Shown here: piece by piece, positions 55,770 through 64,000 of the stretch
Layout: every line of letters begins with the position of its first letter
Position numbering within the stretch: position 1 is the stretch's first letter
Source of the DNA: Perca fluviatilis
Taxonomy: Eukaryota; Chordata; Actinopteri; Perciformes; Percidae
NCBI RefSeq assembly: GCF_010015445.1
Contig: NC_053114.1
Location: forward strand, 45,699,519 to 45,763,518
DNA length: 64,000 nucleotides
Direction of reading: 5' to 3'
The notes under the pieces: model-generated
Database searches by the model: none
Told to the model about the DNA's origin: nothing
What the model saw: only the letters and a program-made list of their open reading frames with translations
Position numbers and translations under genes: made by a program

Positions 55770-58200
55770 GTTAAGTCACTTGCGCGTGCACATTCTCATA
55801 TACATCAGTACAATAAGCAGAGCTTTTGTCAAGGGTAGAGATATTGCATTTTGAATGCAAACTACTATACTGGTTGGAATTCTCCATTTTGGAATTATTT
55901 CAGTGAGTTGGCCTTTGGCTACTACACTGGCTGTCTGTTTTGCCATGACACATGCCTGACAGTAGTCTTGATCCAAAAAATATCATTTGTGAACCAATGT
56001 TGTTTCATCATTGTGAAACTATTGTTTTTCCCTCAATTGTATTTCCATCATACTAAACATCCCCCCTTTTTACACATGAGCTCTACTGCTTGTGCTGAGA
56101 GATGAGACGGCAGAGGTCCAGATCAGATAGTATCAGAATCAGGTACAACAGAAAAGCCCACATGGTTCAGGCCAGTGCTAGAGTCTCTGGAAGAAGACCT
56201 TTTAAACTAAAAAATTAAATCAGGGTTAGTGAGAGGTGTGTCAGAGAGGTCAGATCGTGGTGTGCAGACCACCTGTAGCTCTGCAACACAATTGTTCCTC
56301 TCTGTCATCTGGTGTGTGGAGAAGAAAAATCGGGGTTAAGAACAGTGCGCATCTGTTATAGTGACATTTGTCAATCTAGCAGAGTAGTAATATCTAAGGT
56401 ACCGGGCCACAGATAAATATAGTTTATCATTCTGTTCCCACAAAATGTGTGACACTGCATGTGGAACAGGCGACGTTTAATGCTTTGAGCGGCAGAATCG
56501 AGTTTAGCAGAGAAACTTACAACCGGACGGGTTTGTCGCGTGGTGTTGCAGCAACACAGAGGTCATGCAGTTAGATCGGGCAGTTAGATACCCAATGTCC
56601 AAAGTCCTTGCAGTACAAACACTGGTCTGGGTTTTAGGGCTCATCATTTTGTCCAAGGTACCTGCCTCAGCCTCGTCTGCCGTGTCTGGGGCCTCCCTTC
56701 ATGGACGCGCCAGCCATTTTCGGGTCCGGCTCTATATGTTGTCTGCCAGCCTGTTGTAACATGCAGAACAACGCTTCAAACATGGTTTTCTCCGCATTGC
56801 TCGTTGGTCTTTCCACCCGATGCAGGTGTGACGGATGCTGGCGGTCCTGTCCAAGAGTTGAGTCTGTGTCCTCTTCGTCCCTCCATTTTCATCCATCACG
56901 TCTTCCTGGTTTGTAGAGAAAGCTCAGAATATGGGCTTTGGTTAGGTTGTAGAACTGATGAGGAGGTTATGGTGTGTGTGTGTTTTGCATTCTTACCCTG
57001 AATCACTACCTCTTTTATTCATATGTTAAAACATTTGTTGTTTTTCCTGTACTCAGTGAACCATTTTTCGGAAACCCAAAATTTGTTGACCAATTCGTTA
57101 AACATTCTATACATTCTGAACCATATTTCTTCATCATCTCGTCCACCACCGGGTCCCGGGTGATAGTATCAGAATCAGGTACAACAGAGAAGTCCACACG
57201 GTTCAGGCCAGTGCTAGAGTCTCTGGAAGAAGACCTGTTAACCTAAAAAATGAAATTAGGGTTAGTGAGAGGTGTGTCAGAGAGGTCAGATCGTGGTGTG
57301 CAGACCACCTGTAGCTCTGCAACAACAATTGTTCCTCTCTGTCATCTGGTGTGTGGAGAAGAAAAATCAGGGTTAAGAACAGTGCATCTGTTATAGTGAC
57401 ATTTGTCAATCTAGCAGAGTAGTAATATCTAAGGTACCTGGCCACAGATAAATATAGTTTATCATTCTGTTCCCACAAAATGTGTGACACTGCATGTGGA
57501 ACAGGACGTATTTAATGCTTTGAGCGGCAGAATCGAGTTTAGCAGAGAAACTTACAACTGGACGGAGTTTGTCGACGTGGTGTTGCAGCAACACAGAGGT
57601 CATGCAGTTAGATTCGGGCAGTTAGATACCCAATGTCCAAAGTCCTTGCAGTACAAACACTGGTCTGGGTTTTAGGGCTCATCATTTTGTCCAAGGTACC
57701 TGCCTCAGCCTCGTCTGCCGTGTCTGGGGCCTCCCTTCATGGACGCAGCCATTTTCAGGTCCACTTATATGTTGTCTGCCAGCCTGTTGTAACATGCAGA
57801 CAAACGCTTCAAACATGGTTTTCTCACGTACTCGTTGGTCTTTCCACCCGATGCAGGTGTGACGGATGCTGGCGGTCCTGTCCAAGAGTTGAGTCTGTGT
57901 CGTCTTCGTCCCTCCATTTTTCCATCACGTCTTCCTGGTTTGTAGAGAAAGCTCAGAATATGGGCTTTGGTTAGGTTGTAGAACTGATGAGGAGGTTATG
58001 GTGTGTGTGTGTTTTGCATTCTTACCCTGAATCACTACCTCTTTTATTCATATGTTAAAACATTTGTTGTTTTTCCTGTACTCAGTGAACCATTTTCTGG
58101 AACCCCAAAATTTGTTGACCAATTCGTTAACCATTCTATACATTCTGAACCATATTTCTTCATCATCTCGTCCACCACGGGTCCCGGGTGAATGTGACTT
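55770..58200 (-). pseudogene. Degenerate retrovirus-like element with tandemly duplicated gag/pol segment
   Basis: On the minus strand each of two units (57163-58190 and 56127-57162) holds a gag-like stretch, a nucleocapsid zinc knuckle of pattern C-X2-C-X4-H-X4-C (57618-57659 and 56580-56621) and, shortly after, a short pol-like RNase H/connection-type motif. An integrase-like stretch is at about 55776-55976. All frames are broken by stops and indels, and pol is mostly deleted. Whether it is an endogenous retrovirus or a Gypsy-type element cannot be decided from these pieces. Confidence 0.6.
56127..58190. repeat. Tandem duplication, unit about 1.03 kb
   Basis: 56127-57162 and 57163-58190 are near-identical apart from small indels, for example the runs beginning AGTATCAGAATCAGG at 56129 and 57165. 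Confidence 0.92.
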
Positions 58201-58572
58201 TGAACCTTTATTCCCCATAACCAAATGGGGAAGAACTTCTTAACCTTTACAAATAGCCGTCACTATAGGGCCAAGTTTTTTTCGGCAAACCCGTTACAAA
58301 TTCGAACAGTTCGCCGACTGTTTACCTTTAGATTTTATCCTAAAATCTAATGTCACACCGGTGTTGGAGAAATATTCAGAAATATGCCCGTTATTTGTCC
58401 AGAAATACCACTAGAACGATCATAAATGTAATTACCCAAATCGTTATACAAAACCCAAAAGGTTAACAATCTACTCAGTTTCCAACGTCAGTATTTGTTT
58501 ACAAAATGAATGTACCAAGAGATAGTTTTATGGTGACCTTGTAGCCCCTATCTGTTCACACAAACAGGGCTC

Positions 58573-58735
58573 ATATTATGTTCCAGACTTTGTGGCTCCC
58601 ACTTAGTTTAGTGAGAATCAGAATAAAAATGTGAGAATGAGATAAACTCACTTTCAGCATTGTAAGAGAAACTAAAAAGAAATAAGAATAAAAAATATAA
58701 AGAATCATGCTTAAATGTAATTTTGGCATTACAGT
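58573..58735 (-). repeat. LTR-like segment (second copy)
   Basis: Direct counterpart of 53222-53345. Confidence 0.5.
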
Positions 58736-58829
58736 ATTTCTAAGTGTTTTTAAATAAACGTATTTTTTTAGTTAGTATATCAAATTCCACTTGTAAAAAG
58801 CTTGAGAACCAGTGAACTAAACCACATAA

Positions 58830-59200
58830 ACATATGTATAAATGACATCATCATCAGCCCATCATACATGTCTCTCCCCAGCACAAAGCTTCTTAGGAGC
58901 CTCCAGAAAGTTCAGCTACTTTCTCCATTTTCTAGTAGAAACATCCAATCTGGCAAACACTTTAAATGACATCTTTTCAAACACCCCACCCTATCATCTC
59001 ACAAGCCCACTCCTGGATAGACGGCAGCCCTTCATTCCTCCATCCTCTTCAATTAATCTGTCAGGCTATCATTAGACTAGTCTGGACCCAGCTTCTTATA
59101 TGTAAAATTTAAATTAAACTCAGAATGTCTTCCATCATGTCATTTGCTAAAACAGATCAAATCTTTATTCTTCTTCTAACCTGGATCTCTACATTTTCAT
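58830..59200 (-). repeat. TRIM unit 4, 3' flank
   Basis: Matches 19125-19250 and 27820-27860 (GACATCATCATCAGCCCATC ... TTCTAGTAGAAACATC). Confidence 0.75.
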
Positions 59201-59245
59201 CAACACACACCTCTCCTCTCTCCACCTTCTCTGAGTTCTCTGAAT

Positions 59246-60668
59246 CTCACAGAGAAATCTCAGCTGGACAGATTTTGATTTCTGCAGTTTTAGCATGCCG
59301 CCAGCCGGTCCGATATTGAACCAAGGGAAGAGTTTCTCAGTGAAAGTGTCTCTGTGGAGTGTAAATGTGGGTCATGTCTTCAGAGTTGTAGAAGGACACC
59401 TCCCCCTCATAGTCCAGCTGGACTCTGATCCTCTGGAGACTCTTCTTCACTGTGACACTCCTACCAGATCTATCAATGTATTTTCCATTGTAATGTAATA
59501 AACACCAGTGTCCATATTCTGCATAGCTTTCTCCCTTCCTGTCAGCTGACTCTTTGGCTAAACCCACAAGCCAGTCAGGATGATCTCCCACCTCCACCTC
59601 CCAGCTGTGTTTCCCCAGAGCTAAAACCCTCAGAGCCCAGAATATCTGCATACCTGCTGTGTCTCTCTGGATTGTCTGGAAGCTTCTGGTCTGTGCCTCC
59701 ATGTCTCACACTGGTCAGATCATCAGAAAGACAGAGCCAGGGGTTTGCAGTGTTTGGGTCCAGAATGATGGGACAGAAGTGGACCTTGTCCTTCATCTTC
59801 TCCCAGACTCTGAAGGACAGGTTTCCCAGATGTTTGGCCACATCTGTCAGTGCTCCTGAGAGCAGCTGTGGATCGGACAGCGAGCACTGGACTCTGGCTC
59901 TGCTCTGAGAGGCTTTATAACTGCTGAGGAGCACGCCGCTGTCTTTCTGCAGGTCTGCTTCCAGGCAGAGATGCTGTCTGACAGAGAGGAGATCTGCTCC
60001 TGAATCCTCTTCATCTCTCTGCTGACAGTCTTCCCCCTCTGCTGCTCTTCCTCCCTCAGAGCTGCCAGTCTGGACTCCTCTTCCTCTTTCAGGAACTGGT
60101 GCAGCTTGTTGAACTCGGCTCTGATCTGACTCTCTGTAGACAGCAGCTGCTTCTTGGAGTGTTGATTTATTTCATCGTATGTTTCCTCCACTCGTCTGTG
60201 TTTGTCTCTCTTGTCCTGCAGAGACTGTAAGTCAGATTTCAGCTGCTCCTTCAGATCTCTGACTGCTTGTTCTACAGGAACCACCGTGTGACCGTGGTGG
60301 AGAGAAAACTCACAGACAGGACACACAACTCTATCTTCATCCTTACAGAACAATTTAGGCTCTTCTTGGTGTTTACTACACACCACCTCCACCTTCTTCT
60401 CTCCTTTTTCTGTCTCAGATGATCCAGATTTCTGTCTCCCAGCAAAGTTGTCAGCCAGTTCCTTCAGTGGAAAGTTCACCAAAGGATGATCGTTTGAGGA
60501 TTTTCTTTTACAAATGGGACAGTTTTTGTTGTTAGCTTGTTCCCAGAATGCGTGCAGGCAGCTTGAACAGAAGCTGTGGTTGCAGCTCAGAGACACAGGA
60601 TCTCTGAAAGTCTCTGAACACACATGGCAGTTCAGGTAACTTTCAACAAGATCAGTTTTCTCAGCCAT
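59246..60668 (-). pseudogene. TRIM35/39-like copy 4 with several frameshifts
   Basis: RING (CHVC...CNHSFC...C...CPIC), B-box and most of the coiled coil read from the ATG at 60668. A one-base loss near 59965 (CCAGGCAG for CCACAGCAG) shifts frame. SPRY continues in a second frame to near 59612, where an extra base (TTCCCCAGAGC) shifts again, and a further insertion lies near 59353 (CTGTGGAGTG). A 2-bp insertion near 59297 follows. With at least three lesions this is a true pseudogene rather than a sequencing artefact. Confidence 0.88.
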
Positions 60669-61062
60669 CTGTCTTTGTGTCTAAATGTCTCTCAAAAACA
60701 AGACTCACCGAGTTCCTGTCCCTTCTCTTGACTGCTTCAAATCCTTTTCCAGCAGAGATCTCCGCACCCTGTAATGGCGTCTCAGCTCCATTCAGTAATG
60801 TCCTCATCACTCACCTGTCCCCAGGTAAATTGTTAACAGCAGGATCGTTCAACATTAGTTGATGTATCTACAGGAAGTGAAAGGTTTAGTTCAGTTTAAG
60901 ATGATAATCTGATCAAGTATCTAGAAATAAAACAGTGTTAAAATATCTTTATTGATGGTACATGAGACTAAGATCTGTTTGTACAATATTGTGTTCATAC
61001 AGAGCTCTTTACATCAAATTATAGCAGCTCTGTATAAAATCAGAGATTACAGGACAGCTACA
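60669..61062 (-). repeat. TRIM unit 4, 5' flank
   Basis: Matches 12347-12540, 21421-21600 and 29300-29690; the final 110 bp match 29583-29690. Confidence 0.75.
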
Positions 61063-61065
61063 ACA

Positions 61066-61067
<2 letters not shown>

Positions 61068-61120
<53 letters not shown>

Positions 61121-61325
61121 TACATAGATACATAAACAGAAACACACACACACACACACAGAAACAAACAGAAACAGAAACAAAGCGCTCACACATGCAC
61201 ACACACACACACACACACACAGAGAAACAAGCACACAGACACAGAGGCACACACACGCTCCGAAACAAACACACACAAAGAAACAAGCACACACACAAAC
61301 ACACACAGACAGACAGACAGACACA
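61068..61325 (+). repeat. (CA)n microsatellite
   Basis: Interrupted CA run. Confidence 0.95.
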
Positions 61326-61336
61326 CACAAACCTTA

Positions 61337-61375
61337 ATGGGAAACTTTCAAAAGAGCCGTTTTCTCAGCCACTTT
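61337..61375 (-). pseudogene. Sixth TRIM start-codon stub
   Basis: AACTTTCAAAAGAGCCGTTTTCTCAGCCA is the inverted TRIM start region (degraded), next to a CA run, as at 31604. Only about a dozen codons remain. Confidence 0.5.
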
Positions 61376-62480
61376 GAAAAGTGCTTCAAATAATGGATAA
61401 AATGCTTGAAAATCCTTGAAATTGTAACTATATTTATTTCATAGGCGCCAATACTTAGCATGGTTAGAGGTGAATGGAAATGGGGTGTGTCTGTCTTTAA
61501 TTTCCCAACTAACTGACAATCACTAAACTCTAGGATTGCATAGATAGAATTGACAGCCTGTAACTACCTGGAAGTTTTGACTAGCCGGGCAGCAAGTTTT
61601 AAAAACTCCTGGTGGATTTAATGGATGTGCTTTCTCTCGGTGGTTTGGCATGGATTTTAACCAGGGTTCAACAAAAGGTCTAAATTACTAAATTCCTGCT
61701 GCTGGTGTATGGGTGTGTGTGGAAGGTGTGTTGTTGGCAGGCGAGAGCTAGTTTATGAGAAGCTTGTTACTGGATAAGTTGTTGATTATGGCTTGCAAAG
61801 TGTTTGTGTCTAGTTTGTCAAGTAGGTTAGCCTAGGCTACTAGTTTGCATCTAAAGACTACCGCTAGCTAAAGGCTCCCGCTAGCTATTACTGGATTTTA
61901 AATTAGGCTACCTACCAAGATTATCTATTTTTATGCACCACCCGTGTGTCATTCTAATTACCTTGATATTGGCATTTACGTTTCAAAGCCATCTCCTGCG
62001 TAATTTTCCCTCAATGTCAATAATCTAACAAAAGCAACCACTGCAAAACATGTACTGCATACACGTTATTGAAGTTAGTGTGTGTCTGAGGTGATTTAAT
62101 TGCATAATACATCATAACACCATAATTCCAGCATGGCAGTGTGTTCGGTCAGAACAAGCCAGCATGCCATCAGGGCAGCGCACCGTAATTTGAGTGTTCA
62201 GGACCAGTGTGAAACGAAGGCATAAAGCAGTATCTGGTGTTATGAGCTTCTACCACAGTTTCCCCTTGGCTTTTTGAAGTTACGGCAAAAACATCATCTT
62301 AGTTCCCCCAAAACAACCAAATTGAAACTTGATGTTTGTCTAAATGTTAAAACTTATGTTTATTGTCCTAAAAATTACAATAACAAATTTTTGCAAAAAA
62401 TCTACATTATGACATTTTGCCTTAGTGCGACAGCATAGCTGTTATGTTATGAACCATGAAGCGATAAAACATTTCAAAGG
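61376..62480. other. Intergenic, no gene recognised
   Basis: AT-rich with short AGCTA-type motifs; no coding signal seen. Confidence 0.5.
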
Positions 62481-62791
62481 TGTGGTGTTAATTTCGATCA
62501 GACGAGACGAGACTAAATATGTTCGTTCAATGACCATTTTTTCCCATTGCTAAGACGCGAAAACTGCGAGACTGCACCAATGTCCAAAAAGCTGATTAAG
62601 ACTAAATTAACATGCATTATTGTTGATGAAAAAGACAAGACTAAAATGTTTTGCATAAAATAAAAATGAAGATAAAATCTCTCTTCATTTTCATCTACAA
62701 TCATGAGATAGAATATACATCTGTTATTGGGGTTGGGTAACGCAGAACCTAATACGTCACCGACCTTTGCCTTAACGACCGTTATTTACAG

Positions 62792-63073
62792 CAGTGGTTC
62801 CGAACACCCCAGGGGAGGCAGCAAAGATCACAGGGGCGCACGTCTTTATCTGGTTTGAGGTTGAGGAAAAAAATATATATATTTGCACATGTTAAACCAA
62901 TTATGATAATACACTAGAATATATAATGTATACAAAAGTCTGTTTGAAAAATATATATTTTTGTTGTATCCTCGTTTTCCCCACGCCACCGGCATCACTA
63001 TTTTATGAATGAAACATGGCTTTTCTTAGACATGAGTGGGGGTGGTGCGCCATGAGTAGGTTGGGAACCACAG
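62792..63073. mobile_element. hAT MITE (282 bp)
   Basis: Ends CAGTGGTTCCGAAC and GTTGGGAACCACAG; flanks ATTTACAG (62784-62791) and ATCTACAG (63074-63081). The uninterrupted homologous site is at 33218-33245. No coding capacity. Confidence 0.88.
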
Positions 63074-63159
63074 ATCTACAGGACCGAACAGCAACGCGGA
63101 TTTCGGTGCCACTGAAATGCCTGCGCTTCTCTCTGATGCTCCTAAACGGACGTTAGAGG

Positions 63160-63460
63160 CAACCGAAACATCGCTGCACGGACGCTAGTTAACACTACAT
63201 TGGCAGCAGGTAACGTTAGCCTACCTTTAGGTAGCAGCTGGATTAAACACGGTTAAAATGCTAACAGCTAAACGGTGTAAAAGTGTTTCTGTATTTCACT
63301 GTGTAAGACACCAACATCGCGACGCGACGGCAGTCTGCAGCTGCCGTTGTTTGAAAAACTGAAACTTGCCTCGTCAGCCTTGTGCTGCATTCAAAGTTAT
63401 TGTAAAAATATACCCTTTTTCCATCCAGTGGTTGTTTTTGTCGTTTAAAAGGAATTTACT
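63160..63460 (+). repeat. Dispersed repeat with one 47-bp unit
   Basis: Contains a single copy of the unit amplified at 33325-41310 (TTAACACTACATTGGCAGCA...), with flanks matching 33240-33325, 41310-41340 and 5330-5540. Confidence 0.75.
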
Positions 63461-63529
63461 GGTGAAATAAGGAAGAGGCTCGATATTTATAGAACTTAAT
63501 ATAATTTAATTTTATATAACTATTTGACT

Positions 63530-63780
63530 GAAATGGTTCTCAGAAATAATTCCAGAAATAATTTATAAAAAAAAAACTAAATTGTTTTGACTACAACTTG
63601 ACTAAAATGATGACACTTTTAGTTGACTAAAACTTGACTAAAATTACGAGACTTTTTAGTTGACTAAAACTTGACTAACAAAAAAAAGATATGTGAATGA
63701 CTAAATATGACTAAAACTAACAAGGACATTTGGCACAAGACTAAATTAAAAATAGATGACAAAATGAACACTATAAAGGT
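63530..63780. repeat. ACTAAAA-rich dispersed repeat
   Basis: Repeated TTGACTAAAACTTGACTAAA, related to the 62490-62700 segment; likely one fish DNA element flanking the 62.7-63.5 kb block. Confidence 0.5.
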
Positions 63781-63789
63781 GATTAACAG

Positions 63790-64000
63790 CAACATAGTTA
63801 AAGTGATGGTTCGAGTAGTAATTTCACCCTAGGGTCCTTTGCACCATGACCTAGAGCCAAACACCCCCAGAAGCTTTTTTACCTGGATCTAACATTGGGG
63901 AGTTAGCGGTAGCGTGTTATCAGCTGAATAGCTTAGTAACAGGCTATGGACCACGTTTGTATCTCGTAAATGAACCCACTAATAATGCCTGAAATGATAC
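63790..64000 (+). repeat. Fish dispersed repeat, cut by window end
   Basis: AAAGTGATGGTTCGAGTAG ... ATAATGCCTGAAATGATAC belongs to a repeat type that I recall from many fish genomes; name not known. Confidence 0.5.

Overview
The window looks like chromosomal DNA of a spiny-rayed (acanthomorph) teleost fish. The reasons are an intron-rich WD40 gene whose predicted protein matches vertebrate WDR88, an expanded family of single-exon RING/B-box/coiled-coil/PRY-SPRY (TRIM35/TRIM39-class) genes, a Penelope-like retroelement, many fish-type hAT, Harbinger and piggyBac-like elements, and very long CA/GT and CTGT microsatellites.

Layout. (1) 361-14932, plus strand: an apparently complete 11-exon wdr88 gene (404 codons) with a near-perfect RFX X-box 74-87 bp upstream of its ATG. 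Its largest intron (7652-13708) hosts an intact antisense TRIM gene (10814-12346), a piggyBac-like element and a hAT element. Three of its introns carry minisatellites that include copies of the adjacent splice site. (2) 15-31 kb: dispersed repeats, LINE and SINE pieces, and two more TRIM units (frameshifted 19943-21420; RING-damaged 27862-29299) arranged as diverged direct repeats of the same block. (3) 31604-41865: a fifth TRIM unit reduced to a start-codon stub and split by nested insertions. A Harbinger-like element (TSD TAA) holds a hAT element (8-bp TSD). That hAT holds a 47-bp minisatellite of about 55 copies, which is split by a second hAT (perfect 8-bp TSD) carrying a Penelope-like element with GIY-YIG endonuclease. 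(4) 41863-54370: a decayed second copy of the 3' half of wdr88. Only exons 8 and 11 survive, and a complete small secreted-protein gene (minus strand, 45544-47170) and a 41-bp minisatellite (about 29 copies) lie between them. (5) 53-58.8 kb: a degenerate retrovirus-like LTR element whose gag/pol segment is tandemly duplicated. (6) 58.8-61.4 kb: a fourth, multiply frameshifted TRIM copy. (7) 61.4-64 kb: repeat-derived DNA, including a 282-bp hAT MITE whose empty site is preserved elsewhere in the window.

Functional reading. Three loci look capable of making protein: wdr88 (X-box promoter, so possibly a ciliary/sperm gene), the intronic TRIM gene (probable E3 ligase of the fish innate-immunity type) and the TATA-driven secreted protein of unknown function. 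Most of the rest is repeat turnover. The most unusual signals are the splice-site-bearing minisatellites in wdr88, the nested insertion stack with target-site duplications, and two cases where a single-copy segment of a transposon was amplified into a long minisatellite.
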